Positions 47,527-60,503 of a stretch of 64,000 nucleotides of DNA are shown piece after piece. The notes below the pieces were generated by a model. That model did not search any database, was not told the origin of the DNA, and saw only the letters and a program-made list of their open reading frames with translations. The position numbers and the translations under genes are program-made. The stretch comes from Ailanthus altissimus (Eukaryota; Streptophyta; Magnoliopsida; Sapindales; Simaroubaceae): assembly GCA_946807835.1 (NCBI GenBank), contig OX327712.1, positions 15,208,001 to 15,272,000 of the forward strand. Reading direction: 5' to 3'. Positions within the stretch are counted from its first letter, which is position 1. Every line of letters begins with the position of its first letter.

Positions 47527-47890
47527 CACTACTACAAAAATTATTAACGCTAAGTTAGCATTAGTGAAAGGTTTAAATGACACAATTTTATAGTGTTAGT
47601 GCTGCTCGAGCTAGAAATTTATTTACACCATTTATGGTGTCAGTGAATCTCTGGCTCGAGCAACACTTACACTATAAATGTGTCAATAGATTTCTAATAC
47701 TATAGTGTCAATAAATCGCTGATAATGTGGTATTAATAATTCTCTAATACTATGATATCAGTAAATTACTGATATCATGGTATCAACGAAATTTTGACAC
47801 CCTCGTATCAGTAAACCATTAATACTATAGTATCAATAAATTCCTGCCAATGTATTTTAAGTGAATTACTGACACTGTAGTATCAAATAT
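47527..47890 (+). mobile_element. CACTA (En/Spm) transposon terminus with subterminal repeats
   Basis: Starts CACTACTACAAAAATTATTAA, partly matching the canonical CACTA inverted terminus. A ~24-bp inverted repeat follows at about 47600-47690 ('agtgttagtgctgctcgagc' with 'gctcgagcaacacttacact'). Then come about ten 'atcagtaaattactgatacca'-like motifs in both orientations. CACTA ends bind transposase through such repeats. The opposite terminus was not identified with certainty (see 61018). Confidence 0.65.
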
Positions 47891-49208
47891 TTTGTATTTA
47901 ATTTAAAATATTTATTTAATAATTTCAATTTTGAATTATTAGACTAGAATTTTGAATTTATTTATAAACTATAATTCCATACATAAATACCACATCTACG
48001 TAAATATAATTTATATATTTATTTAAATGAATAAAATTACAATTGTTAAAACATCTAAACTAAGTTTCATAAATAGTACAAAGTATTTTAATTTATATCT
48101 TAAAAAACTAAAGTAGTTGCATAAAGACATCTAAAAGATACCAAAGCAAATTGTCAAAAATATCCCAAAAGCCTCCATGACTCTTCTTTTGTGAAAGCCT
48201 CTATGAGATGTATTATTGGTAGAGGCTCTCTGAAAGTTTTCTGAGGCTTGGGTTGCTGGTAGCTGCGCCATCTTAAACTTGTAGTTGTTTGCTGGGACTG
48301 TTAATCACATGGTCTTCTTGGTGCCTCTGTGTGCTACGCATTATAGAATGCTTTTTGGTGTCTTCTCTTAGGTTGAATAAGCACCTCAAGAAAAGTAATA
48401 ATTACCCGCTAATTACTATTTGGCATAAATAATACGTATTTGGGCATCATAATATTTTAGAAATATATATATAGATATATAATTAACTTTTAAATCATGC
48501 AAATAAAAAAAATATATATCTAAATACAATTCTTGGACGTGGCTATAACTATCCTCTGTATTATTGATGTAGATTACTCTTATCCATTTGATATTCTGCT
48601 AATGAAAGGCATTGCCACCAACCTAAAGTCATTTTATTTTAAAATGGTTTTAGTTTTAATAATACCAGAGTATGTTCAAAAGTCAGTTAAATATTTACTT
48701 TCCCACTTGATAAATGGTTGACAAAGTTAACTGCCATTTAAGCAAGCACTCTGTTAATAGTTTCAATAATTCATCATGAAAAAAAATACATACAGATCAA
48801 GTACTTTAGTTTACTAAGGATGGAATGGAACATTCATTAAATTTGCAAGAGCTCTATCAAGAATATATAGGAAACAAGAACAAAATATAATACAAGTCAG
48901 AATATAGTTATATCCCAAAGAGAATTTAAAAAACACAAGGTTGAATCAATGAAAACCTTGTAGTTATAAACTCTGGTATTTCTAAAATATGCGATATAAA
49001 ATCTAACTTAAACTTCAATGCAAAATCCTAATAACAAAACCAAAAAAATAATAATTAAATGATAGAACAATAAAGGCAAAAACAACAAGAAATAACCAAA
49101 AAAATGAAATAGCAATAAAATCTTTCTCAAGGGATTAAACAATAACCTGCATAAGAACCTCAAAATGCACTTGCCTTCAAACACAAGCTTAGGGAAGTTG
49201 TTGATCAA
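47891..49208. other. Interior of the CACTA-like unit, no clear gene
   Basis: AT-rich; 48170-48330 is less AT-rich but gives no recognisable protein on either strand. Ends at the target site of Copia 1. Confidence 0.35.
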
Positions 49209-49213
49209 CATGA

Positions 49214-49588
49214 TGTTAAAAGTTGGCACGTGTGCCAGCTACATAATTATTGGCACATAGTGCTAGCAATTATATCATGGTGGACAGCCATTTCTTGGCT
49301 GTCCACTATGCTAAACTCTCCCTATAAATGGGAGAGTTTAGCAATTCATTCTAAATTCAATTTTAAGAGAGGTTTTTAGAGATTTGAGAGAATTGGGTGT
49401 ATTGAGTTATAAGGCTAAAACACTACAATACTTGTATTCTCCATCTCTAATAATAAGAGATTTTTCTGTTTTCGCCCGTGGACGTAGGCTAAAAGCCAAA
49501 TCACGTAAACTCTTGTGTTTGGTCTAATTTTTTATTTTTCCAATTTCTCTTTAGTTGCGACCCTGCATTACCCTTCATATTTCTAACA
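49214..49588 (+). repeat. 5' LTR of Copia 1
   Basis: 375 bp, TG...CA. Contains an inverted repeat at 49280-49306 (gtggacagcca/tggctgtccac) and a second at 49311-49341 whose loop is the TATA box 'tataaat' (49323-49329). The 'cccgtggacgtaggc' box of copia R/U5 lies near 49476. Confidence 0.9.
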
Positions 49589-49590
49589 AG

Positions 49591-49604
49591 TGGTATCATA
49601 ACTT
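49591..49604 (+). promoter_or_regulatory. Primer binding site of Copia 1
   Basis: 'tggtatcataactt' two bases after the LTR, a variant of the initiator tRNA-Met site 'tggtatcagagc'. Confidence 0.7.
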
Positions 49605-49740
49605 CTAGTTGAAGGAGGTTACTATTCATGTATACAGTTATTATTTATATATACAGTCGTTATTTATTTGTACGATTACTATTCATATAAAACAGTGGGA
49701 GCCGATCCTAGCAGAAAGCAGTCCGTGATGAAAAGCAATG

Positions 49741-52700
49741 GCGGCAAAATACAAAGTTGAAAAGTTCAATGGAGGTAATTTTACATTGTGAAAAATGAAA
49801 ATAAAGGCGATTTTAAGAAAAAACAAGTGTTTAGAAGCAATTGATGAAAGGCCCGCTGGTATCACTAATGATATCAAGTGGAATGAGATTGACAGTAATG
49901 CAGTTGCTGATCTGCATCTAGCACTTGCTGATAATGTGCTATCCAGTGTGGCGAAAAAGAAGACAGCATAAAAGATCTAGGATACTCTCATAAAATTATA
50001 TGAGGCTAAATCTCTGCACAACAAGATCTTCTTAAAAAGGAGATTGTACACCCTTCGAATTACAGAATCCACTTCAGTGACAGAGCACATCAACACATTA
50101 AATACTCTATTTTCTCAACTCACTTCCTTGGAGCATAAAATAGAGGCAGGTGAACGTGCGGAGATTTTACTTCAAAGCCTACCTGATTTGTATGATCAAC
50201 TCATCATCAACTTGACAAATAGCATCCTAACGGACTTCTTAGTCTTCGATGATGTTACAGCTGTTGTACTGGGAGAAGAACGAAGACGGAAAAATAAAGA
50301 AGACAAACAGAAATATTCGCAGCAAGCAAAAGCTTTGATAATAATGAGAGGTAGATCAACAGAACGTGGCCCTAGTGGGAGTCAAAATCATGGTAGACCA
50401 ACATCCAGAAGTAAGAAGAATGTTAAGTGTTACCATTGTGGCAAGAAATGCCATCTGAAGAAGGATTGTTGGGGATTGAAGAAAAGTGTATAGGACAAAC
50501 CTCAAAGGAATATTGCAAGTACCTCAGATGATGGTGAAATGTTATACAGCGAGGCAGCAACAGTTGTTGAAAGCAGAAAACGGTTCTCTGGTATATGGCT
50601 CATAGATTCTGGAGCTATATGGCATATGACCTCTAAAAGCGAATGGTTCCATCAATGTGAACCAACCTCTGAAGGATCTGTATATATTGGGAACGATCAT
50701 GCTTTGGAAATCGCTAGAATAGGATCCATCAAGATGAAAATGTACGATGGTACATGTGAAAGGCCTCAAGAAGAATCTTTTTTCATTGAGACAATTAGAT
50801 AACACTGGTGTAAGACCCAAATTGAAAATTGGACAATGAAAATTCTCAAAGGCGCGTATGTAGTAATGAAGGCAGAAAAGGTTGCTGCAAATTTGTACAT
50901 GCTTAATAAAGAAACACTGTAGGAAGGAGATGCATCTGTTGCATCAACTAGTTCAGCAAAAGAGTCAACGATAATGTTTCATAGCAAACTGAGCCATATG
51001 TCGGAACAAGGTTTGAAGATTCTCTCTGATCAAAATTTACTTCCTGGGCTCAAATCAGTTCATTTACCTTTCTGCGAACATTGTGCCACAAGTAAGCAGC
51101 ATAGATTAAAGTTCATTACATCCAGTTCTAGAAGTAAAGAAATTCTAGAATTGATCCATTCTGATGTTTGGCAAGCACCGATGATGTCCTTAGGGGAAGC
51201 GAGATATTTTGTATCATTCATAGATGATTACTCTATGAGATGTTGGGTGTATCCAATCAAGAAGAAGTCATATATGTTTGAAGCTTTCAGAATATTCAGA
51301 GCGCGTGTAGAACTTGAATCAGAAAAGAAGATTAAGTGTTTAAGGACAGATAATGGAGGAGAATATATTGTTGAGGATTTTATTGCATTCTGTCAACAAG
51401 AAGGCATCAAGCGGCAATTCAGCACAGCTTACATACTTCAGCAGAATGAAGTAACAGAGCGGATGAACAGAACCTTGTTGGAGAGAACAAGAGCTATGTT
51501 GAGAACTGCAGGTTTAGCTAAGGCATTTTGGGCAGAAACAACCAAAACTGCCTATTATGTGGTAAATCGGCCCCATCAACTGCAATCGAGTTGAAGACAC
51601 CAATAGAGATGTGGACTGGAAAACCAGTTGATTATTCTCACCTTCATACATTTGAAAGTTTTGTGTACGTGATGTATAATCCCCAAAAAATAATGAAGCT
51701 AGATCCAAAATTCAGAAAATGCCTTTTCTTGGGATATGCTGATGGAGTCAAGGGGTATCACCTGTGGGATCCTACTACCCACAAGGTCGTCATCAGCAGA
51801 GATGTGATATTTACAGAAGATAAACTGCAAAGGAATGATAAAGATGATAGCACAGTGAAAGAAAATTCAGAGACTACAATGGTACAAATGAAAAATAATC
51901 AAGTACAAGAAGATTCAGATTCTTCTAAAGCAGCACCAGAGCACGAAGAATAAGAACTAGTAGAGTCTGAGGCTACAAATGATCGTAGATGAACTCATGG
52001 GAGACAACCACCAACGTGGCACTCAGAGTATGTCTTGGAGGCTCATGTTGCATACTGCCTTCTAACAGAGGATAGAGAGCCAACAACATTCCAAGAGGCT
52101 TCTAAAAGTCAAGATGTTTCTCTATGGATGACAGCAATACAAGAAGAAATTGAAGCCTTGTATAAGAACAAAATATGAGAGTTGGTTGCATTACCACATA
52201 GAAGAAAAGCCATTGGTAAAAAATAGGTCTACAAGATTAAACGGGATGGCAACGACCAAGTGGAGCAGTATTGTGCGCAATTAGTGGTTAAAGGTTATAC
52301 TTAGAAAGAAGGTATTGACTTTAATGAGATATTTTCCCATGCGGTTTGACTCACAACAATTAGAATACTCCTGGCAATGTGTGCTATATTTGACTTACAT
52401 CTAGAGCAGCTAGATGTGAAGACAGCTTTTCTTCATGGAGAACTTCCAGAAGAAATTTATGCTCTAACCAGAAGGTTTTAAAGAAGAAGGAAAAGAGAAC
52501 TTAGTTTGCAGGTTGAACAAATCTCTATATGGTCTCAAACAGGCACCGAAGTATTGGTACAAGAGATTTGATTCCTGTATCATCAGCCTTGGATACAACA
52601 GACTTAGTTCAGACCATTGTACATACTACAAAAGGTTTGAATATGATAATGATTTCATTATTTGTTGTTGTACGTGGATGACATGTTGGTGGCAGGCCCC

Positions 52701-53636
52701 AACAAAGATCGAGTCCAAGAATTGAAGGCACAGTTGGCTAGGAAATTTGATATGAAAGACTTAGGACCAGCAAACAAGATTCTAGAGATGCAAATTTATC
52801 GAGACAGAAATAACATGAAGATTTGGCTTTCTCAGAAGAACTACTTAAAGAAAATCTTGTAGCGCTTCAACATGCAAGATTGTAAGCCAATTAATATCCC
52901 ACTCCCTGTTAATTTCAAGTTATCCTCTAAGATGTGTCCTAGCAAAGAAGTGGAGAGGAAGGAGATGTCTGGAGTACCGTATGCATTAGCAGTGAGAAGT
53001 TTAATGTTCGCTATAATTTGTACCAGACCAGACATTGTACAAGCAGTGGGAGCAGTTAGTAGATATATGATGAATCTTGGTAGAGAGCATTGGGGTTGTG
53101 TCAGGAGGATCCTTAGACACATTAAGGGTACCACAGATATTACTTTATGTTGCGGATGATCAAATTTTATTGTTAAAGGCTATGTGGATTCAAATTTTGC
53201 AGGAGACCTTGATAAAAGAAAATCTATTACTGGCTATGTGTTTAAACTTGCAGGAGGAGCTGTAAGCTGAGTTTCAAAACTGCAAACTGTTGTGGCATTA
53301 TCTACTACAGAAGCAGAATATATGGCAGTTACATAAGCTTGCAATGAAGCAATATGAATACAAAGATTACTGGAGGAGCTCGGGCACAAGCAAGAGAAAG
53401 TTGAATTATTTTGTGACAGTTAGAGTGCCTTAGACATTGCAAGGAATCCAGCTTTTCATTCAAGAATGAAGCACATAGGTGTTCAATATCACTTTGTTCA
53501 AGAAGTGGTAGAAGATAGAAGTGTGGATATGAAAATAATTCATACAGATGATAACCTAGCAGATGTGTTGACCAAGCCCACCAATACCAATAAGTTTGTA
53601 TGGTACAGATCCTTACATGGCCTAGCAGATACGTAG
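49741..53636 (+). pseudogene. Copia 1 gag-pol polyprotein
   Basis: Gag starts at about 49741 ('KYKVEKFNGGNFTL'); the open piece 50044-50493 includes the knuckle 'CYHCGKKCHLKKDC' at its end. Protease: 'WLIDSGAIWHMT' at 50600. Integrase: 'HSKLSHMSEQGLKIL', 'CEHCATSKQHR', 'SFIDDYSMRCWVYPIKKK', 'LRTDNGGEYI', then a frameshift near 51575 and 'KTPIEMWTGKPVDYSHLHTF'. RT: '[17 protein letters not shown]', 'NKSLYGLKQAPKYWY', catalytic 'LLYVDDMLV' (YVDD intact, near 52665) after a frameshift. RNase H: 'GYVDSNFAGDLDKRKSITGY' split by context, 'STTEAEYMAV', and the end 'DNLADVLTKPTNTNKF'. At least ten stops and three or more frameshifts; not functional. Confidence 0.9.
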
Positions 53637-53714
53637 GCAACATGACTTTGGCGAAGAAGAAAGAATGATGTGGATACTTGATTGATTCTCAATTAAATCT
53701 CTAAGTGGGAGAAT

Positions 53715-54108
53715 TGTTAGTAGCTGGCACCGTATACCAACTACATAATTGTTGGCATACGGTGCCAGCAATTACATAATGGTGGACAGCCATTTCTTGG
53801 CTGTCCATCATGCTAAACTCTCTTTATAAATGAGAGAGTTTAGCAATTCATTCTAAATTCAATTTTGAGAGAGGTTTTTAGAGATTTGAGAGAATTGAGT
53901 GTATTGGGATTATAGGTTGTAAGGTTAAAACACTATAATACTTGTATTCTACATGTCTAATAGTAAGAGATTCTTCTGTCTTTGCCCGTGGACGTAGGCT
54001 AAAAGCCGAACCACGTAAACTCTTGTATTTGGTCTAATTTTTAAATTTTTTTTATTTTTTCAATTTCTCTTTCACTGTGACCCTGCATCACCCCTCAATT
54101 TCCTAACA
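53715..54108 (+). repeat. 3' LTR of Copia 1
   Basis: 394 bp. Holds three successive inverted repeats: 53723-53769 (arms 'gctggcaccgtataccaac' and 'gttggcatacggtgccagc'), 53782-53808, and 53813-53843 with 'tataaat' (53825-53831) in its loop. Confidence 0.9.
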
Positions 54109-54113
54109 CATGA

Positions 54114-54617
54114 CATCAATGAAAACGGCACCATTAGCCACCACAAATATAAGAACACACCAAGAAGTCCATTGGGTCTCTATATCTTCGATCAGATACA
54201 CTGATGACGTAACAGTCATTTTAAATTCCTTATAAACAGAACTATGGCACTTTAGATGCAGAAATTAAAAGTTTCACCATTGTTGAACCTTTTGTAGGTT
54301 TTGCAATATTAAGAGTTACACAAAGGCCTGTAAAACAAAATCAAATATCAGCCTTTGGCAAATGCAATTGAAGAAACATGTTCTATAACTAAAATAGAAG
54401 CTTTAACAGGATAAAAAAGACCTATCTCATGCTCTTTTCCTGTTGAAATTCGACAGCTAAGAACATAAAATTTGTAAAGAGGAGTCAATAGGTTGATTTT
54501 GGCAAGATAGCCAACATTAACAATTGTTTATTCATTGAAGGTTAAGGTCCCAACAAAATGATATTGATAGAGAATCTTGATTTTCATCATTAAGTATGAC
54601 ACATTCCATAAGTGTTG
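54114..54617 (-). other. Segment between two copia elements with an exon-like frame
   Basis: The minus strand from about 54530 to 54350 has an open stretch of ~59 codons containing 'YKFYVLSCRISTGKEHEIGL' that looks protein-like in composition but that I cannot assign. It could be a piece of a host gene carried inside the CACTA-like unit or a chance frame. Confidence 0.25.
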
Positions 54618-54622
54618 AACCT

Positions 54623-54970
54623 TATAAGACATCATGTGGATACTTATACACAGGAGATCAATAGTGATGATAACGATGCATTTAATCAAGAACATCAAAA
54701 AGCTGTCATTAGTTAAGGGTAGTTTAGATGAATACTCTGCTTTGTATTTCATCCTCTCTTTTTTTTCTTTTCCTATTCTTTTCTTTGTGGCAGGCTATTG
54801 CACTAGCTAACAAATTAGCTAAAGTAAGTTTAAATAGTGTTGTTATTACGTTATCTTCTCAGTTGAAGAAATAACAAACAAATTTCTCATTCTTTTTTAC
54901 ATAATTCTCTCAAATTTCTTTTCACTTTCTCTGTGTTTTTCTCAAGAAACAAACACACTCAAAGATATCA
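54623..54970 (+). repeat. 5' LTR of Copia 2
   Basis: Matches 59478-59826 along its length, for example 'gacatcatgt[ga]gatactt' and 'tgtttttctcaagaaacaaa'. The right border is inferred from the PBS. Confidence 0.85.
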
Positions 54971-54999
54971 GGTATTAAAGCCAAAAATCACAATATCTA

Positions 55000-57900
55000 A
55001 CTTATCAAATGCAAACTCATCCTACTCAAATCATCACACCTTTATCAGCTTCTTGTTTCCAACTCAAATCTAGCTAGATCCATCAAATTTCTTATTGTGG
55101 AAATCACAAACACAGACTGTGATCTCTGGATATGGACTAGAGGGATTTATTGATGGATTTGTTAGAGCTTCAGTTCAATTCCTTAATACTGTTGATGCAA
55201 GACCTATGACTGAACAAGTAATAAATCTAGACTATATTAACTGGAAAAGGCAAGGCCAGATCTTGTTTGGATGGCTTCAAGCTTCTATAACTAAAACAAT
55301 GCTTTGTTTTGTACTCAGTTGCTAAACTTCTTATTATCTATAGAATATAGTTGATAAGTAGTTTGGAAATCAATTCAAGGCTCTGGTAATGACAATGAAA
55401 GTACAACTTTTAAACGGAATTTAAGGTACTTTATCAATTACTAAATACTTTATGAAGGCTAAGAACTTAGCAGACATTCTAGCTGTAGCGTGAAATCCTA
55501 TAAATCATGAAGAATTGATAATGCATGTGTTAAATGGACTTGATAAGAATTATGATCCAGTAATTATACACATTCAAAGTAGATTAGGCATGATAGATTT
55601 CAATGAGGTTATGTCTTTGATGTCGATTCAAGAAACTAGAATTGAACAATGAGCTTCAAGTAAAAGAATCGAGACTAATTTGGCTCAGAAAAAAATAATC
55701 AGAAGAAGTTTAATAACTCTGCTAGTAGAGGAATGATTAGAGGTTTTACTAGTTTTGGTCAAGGAAGTAGAGGTTTTGTTAGAGGAGTGCTTGGCACAGG
55801 AATAAGATTCTTTAATAATGTACAAGGGAATTACAATAATAGATTTAGAAATCAGATTTATAATGCAGCAGAAAGATCTAGTACTAAACCTATCTGTCAA
55901 ATTTGTTACAAACCTGGGCATACAGCTTCTGAATGTAATAATAGATAATGGGAACTTTGTACTATAGTTCTAAAACTACAATAATCAATTCTATAACTCA
56001 GGAGTACTTGGAAATAATAATAGTGGTTAGAATGAACACAATGGAACTGGTTCATTTAGTAATCAACAGAACAATAAACAAGCTAGCAAGGTAGCTTATA
56101 TTGCCATACAAGAATATGTTGCAGGTGAAAGTTGGTATCTGGATAGTGGTGCAACTCATCACCTTACCAATGATCAAAGTAATCTAGTTGAAGGAGAGGA
56201 ATATAGAGGTAATGATTCTCTAGTCATTGAAAATGGAAAAGGTCTAGAAATCACACATATAGGTTCCATCTTGCTTAATAATACTCAAATTGATGCAAAA
56301 ATAAAATTGAAACAAGTTTAATGTGTTCCACTTTTAACCAAAAATTTGATTAGTATATCTAAATTAACTGGTGATAATCATTTCATTGTTGAATTTTGTG
56401 ACCAATCTTGTTTAAACAAAGAGAAAAAACTGGCAACGTTTTGTTGAAGGAGTAGTTGAGAAGGGATTGTACAAGCTGTTGTTGCTGGAACATGACTCAA
56501 CACACAAAACCAACCATTTCTTTTTAAAAAATAAACCTGCATCTATGCTTTCTATCCTTTACCAGCAATAAAAATAGCTTAACCTTATACTAAGCAAGGT
56601 GGTTAATGCCAAGTTTCTTATAATAAGTCAACATATGTCAGTAGTAAAGTACAGTGTACATTAATGCTCTACTACACAAAAAGTTAAGTCATCCAAATAA
56701 TCAAGTATTGAATTAGGTTTTACAATCTTGTAATGATTTTCATCATATTAATAAGAATAATCTTCCTAATTTTTATGATCCATGTCAACATGGAAAAATA
56801 CATAAACTATATTTTCCTATTTTAGAAACAAAACTAAGCAACCTTTAGAAATCATCTATACAAATGTTTGGGGTCCTGCATTTATATTATCAAGAGAAGG
56901 ACTCAAGTATTACATTAGCTTCATTGATGACCATACGAGATATACTTGGATCTTTCTCTTAAGAACTAAATTAGAGAGTTTAGAAACCTTCAAATTGTTC
57001 AAGCTCCAAGTTGAGAAACAACATGAAAAACACATCAAAATCCTACAATCTGACTGAGGTGGGGAATTTAGAAGTTTTGTACCATTTCTACAAGAACAAG
57101 GGATCTCTTTTAGACATCCTTGTCCTTACATACATTACCAAAGTGGAATTATTGGAAGAAAACACAAGCATATCACAGAACTTGGTCTAAGACTCCTTGC
57201 TCAAGCCAAAATGCCTTTAAATTTTTGGTGGAAAGCATTTTATACAAGTGTTTATTTGATAAATAGATTACCACTCTTTTACTCAAACATATATCACCAT
57301 TCGAGAAACTCATCAGTAACAAATCAGATTACAAGTTTCTCAAAAGTTTTAGATGTCTTTGCTATCCACACATCAGACAATATAATAAAAATAAACTTAA
57401 CCTTCATAGAACAAAGTGCATATTCATTTGATATAGTCTTATGCATAAGGGTTACAAATGCTTAAGTTGTTATTATAAAACCTATATTTCAAGGGATGTT
57501 ATCTTTGATGAAACATCTTTTCCCCATATAGAAAATCTAGAGCAAGCACCAAATAAAATATCTAGAACCTCATCAGACTATTTATCACCATGCTCATACA
57601 CAATACCTTTTATTTCTAGCAACACCAATAGCTTCAACAATTCTCAATGCACATCTTCTAAACTTTAGGTTCCAAATAATGATTCCTTGTTAAACATACA
57701 CCTTTATTTTCCTAATATAAACACCAGTACAACTTATAGCCTACATACACACACTGCATCAACTCAACAAAAAGTTAGAGCATTCAATAACACATGTTTT
57801 ATCTAAAAACACTCAAACACCTGAACAATCAACACAACTAGATCATTTCACACTTTTCATATCTACACACCCTATGATAACAAGGTCTAAAGTTGGCATA

Positions 57901-59340
57901 TTTAAGCCAAAATTGTATCAGGTTATTAAGCAAAAGTTAGAACAAAATAGTGTGTCAGCCGCTTTAACAAATCCTAAATGACAATAAATCATGAAAGAGA
58001 ATATGATGCTTTAATGAAAAATTAAACATGGGAATTTATTCCTAGACATAAAGCAAAGAAAGTGATAGAAAATAAATGGGTGTATAAGATCAAATACAAT
58101 CCAAATGGGACTATATCAAAGTACAAAGCCAAGCTTGTAACCAAAGGCTTTCATCAAACTACTAGAATTGATTACTTTGATGCATTCAGTCTAGTTGTAA
58201 AAGCTTCTACAATAAATCATTTTGAGTCTTGCAGTACTAAACAAGTGGAGAATTAGACAAATAGACATTAACAATGCTTTTTTGAATAGGATTCTAACTG
58301 AGAAAGTCTTTATGGAGCAACCTGAGGGATACATCAGTCTCCAACATCCTCAACATGTTTATCAGTTAAGAAAAGCCCCATATGACCTAAAACAGACACC
58401 CATAGCCTAGTATGAAAAGCTGAGACATCTCTTCTTCTCTGGAGTTTTCAAAATTCTAAGTCTGACTCATCATTGTTCATCAAAATTTCTGGTTCTGCTA
58501 TGGTTTTCATTTTAATCTATATTGATGACATTTTGATAACTAGAACCAGTAAAAGTCTAATTCACTCTACAGTTAAAAAGATCAGTTCTACATTTGCTTT
58601 AAAGGATTTAGGTCATTTTAACTTTTTCCTTGGGATAGAAGTGACTTCAACAGCATTAGGTTTCCTACTATCCTAGAAAAGATATATTTAAGAGTTACTT
58701 AGTCAAGCTAATTTAAGCAATTGTAAATCTTGTAATACTCCCATGAGTATTAGCCAAAAGCTTTCTGAAGCAAAAGATGAACATTTGACAGATCCCATTA
58801 TTTATAGGAGCATTGTGGGAGTACTTTAGTATCTCACTCTTACCATGCTAGAACTTGCCTTCTTTGTAAACAAGCCGAGTGAATTTATGTCTCAGCCTAC
58901 TTCACAACACTGGTCAGCATGTAAAAGGGTACTATAATATCTACAAGGGACTACAAACTTTAGTTTAGAGTTCATTTTATTTAGACATCTTACTTTGATA
59001 GGTTTCACAGATGCTGATTGGGGTTGTGATATTGATGATAGGAGGTCTGTAGGGGGATATTGCATATATCTGGGTAATAATTTGGTGGCCTATTCGTCTA
59101 AGAAATAGTAAGTAGTGGCTCAATTGAGTGCTGAATCTGAATATAGAGCACTTATTCTTACATCAACTGAAATTATTTGGCTGCAATCCCTATTGATAGA
59201 ATTACATGTTCAACTGATCTCTAAACTAGTTATTTGGTATGACAACATTAGTGCTACAGCTCTTGCACTAAACCCAGTATGTGGTGCTCGTACAAAGCAC
59301 ATCGAGATAGATGTGCATTTATTCTGGAGAAAATAGCCAA
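55000..59340 (+). pseudogene. Copia 2 gag-pol polyprotein
   Basis: Gag: 'LWKSQTQTVISGYGLEGFID' at 55095 and the knuckle 'CQICYKPGHTASEC' near 55895. Protease: 'WYLDSGATHHLTNDQSN' at 56140. Integrase: 'YISFIDDHTRYTWIFLLRTK' near 56910, 'LQSD*GGEF' with a stop after the catalytic Asp, 'FWWKAFYTSVYLINRLP'. RT: 'NKWVYKIKYNPNGTISKYKA' (58066), 'FLNRILTEKVFMEQPEGYI', catalytic 'LIYIDDILI' (58515) intact. RNase H: 'GFTDADWGCDIDDRRSVGGY' (58995), 'LSAESEYRAL', 'TKHIEIDVHLFW'. Domain style resembles Arabidopsis RE1. Many stops and frameshifts. Confidence 0.88.
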
Positions 59341-59477
59341 TGGTTAGTTACAAGTTGGGAACATTGTTGGTAAATATTAGATTGCTGATATTTTCACAAA
59401 GCCTTTGTCATATGGTAACTTTTCCTTCTTTCACAACAACTAAATGTTTTCGGTGGGAACATTAGTTTGAGGGGGGA

Positions 59478-59826
59478 TGTAAGACATCATGTAGATACTT
59501 ATACACAAGAGATCAATAGCGATGATGATGATGCATTTAATCATGAATATCAAAGAGCTGTCATTAGTTAAAAGTAGTTTAAATGAATACTCTACTTTGT
59601 ATTTCATCCGTTTTTTCCCCCTCTTTTCCCATTCTTTGTGGTAGGTTGTTACACTTGCTAATAAATTAGCTAAATTAAGTATAAATAGTGCTGTATATTA
59701 CACAAATTATCTTCTAAGTTGAAGAAATAACAAACAAATTCCCCCTTCTTCTCTACAGAATTCTCTCAAATTCTCTTTTCACTTTTTCTGTGTTTTTCTC
59801 AAGAAACAAACACACTCAAAGATCTA
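59478..59826 (+). repeat. 3' LTR of Copia 2
   Basis: Begins TGTAAGACATC directly after the purine tract. The terminal bases after 'caaagat' differ from the 5' copy, so the right border is uncertain by a few bases. Confidence 0.85.
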
Positions 59827-59831
59827 AAACT

Positions 59832-60503
59832 TCAACTATCCTAACAATATAAAATCTTGCAATTGTTGTCTAATCAATTCATTTAGCTTCAAATAAAATT
59901 GAACTAGATGTTTGGTTTTCTCAAACCAAAGAGAGAACTTTTTTTCAAAAAAAGAAAAGAAAAGAACTTGACATTTTGAAATTACTTTTTCCTCAATTTC
60001 TCGGAAACTAAACAAGACAATTTGAAATTAAGAAGAAAACTGACGTTCTCAGAATGCAGGTTGCTCATAGCCAAGTAAATCACCACTAAAGCTCAAACTT
60101 TGGGACCTCATTTGCTGAAACATCTGCATTTTGACTCATTAAAAAAATAATATCATCAAATACTTCAAAGAATTTTATATTTTAAAAAGAAACGAGTAAT
60201 GTAGAAATCCATATCTGAAATCTCAAAACCAATTGCACTAACACATGTAGGATCTAAGAAGATCATGGCTTGTACAATTATTATGTTTCAAAATTTGTAA
60301 AATTAAAATCTCTATTTCCAGATCTTGAATTAAAGAGAGAGTAATATAGTAGAGGCAAAAAGTGTAGGTAATTTAACAACAAATGCAAATAGCTCAAATT
60401 TTAATCCCAAGAACCCTAAATTAATTTGCCACTTAAAATCCTTAAATCAAACCCTAAATTGAGAAATAAAAATTGCAAATTAAAAAAACTTCAAAGCTCA
60501 CCT
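59832..60503. other. AT-rich sequence, no gene
   Basis: No coding signature; contains 'aaccctaaatt' words and A-rich tracts. It could be intron of the exon-like unit at 60504. Confidence 0.35.

Larger units (their letters stand above)
49214..54108 (+). mobile_element. Copia 1: full-length Ty1/copia element (degenerate)
   Basis: LTRs at 49214-49588 and 53715-54108, perfect 5-bp target duplication CATGA on both sides (49209-49213 and 54109-54113), PBS after the 5' LTR and a polypurine tract ('aagtgggagaat') before the 3' LTR. The ~4.1-kb internal part keeps gag, protease, integrase, RT and RNase H in copia order. Domain style suggests the Tork lineage. Confidence 0.92.
54623..59826 (+). mobile_element. 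Copia 2: full-length RE1-like Ty1/copia element (degenerate)
   Basis: LTRs of about 348 bp at 54623-54970 and 59478-59826, with PBS 'ggtattaaagcc' (54971-54982) and polypurine tract 'gtttgagggggga' before the 3' LTR. The 5' LTR starts TATAAGACATC where the 3' LTR has TGTAAGACATC. Flanking pentamers AACCT and AAACT are a plausible, mutated target duplication. The internal part keeps gag to RNase H with many breaks. Confidence 0.88.
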
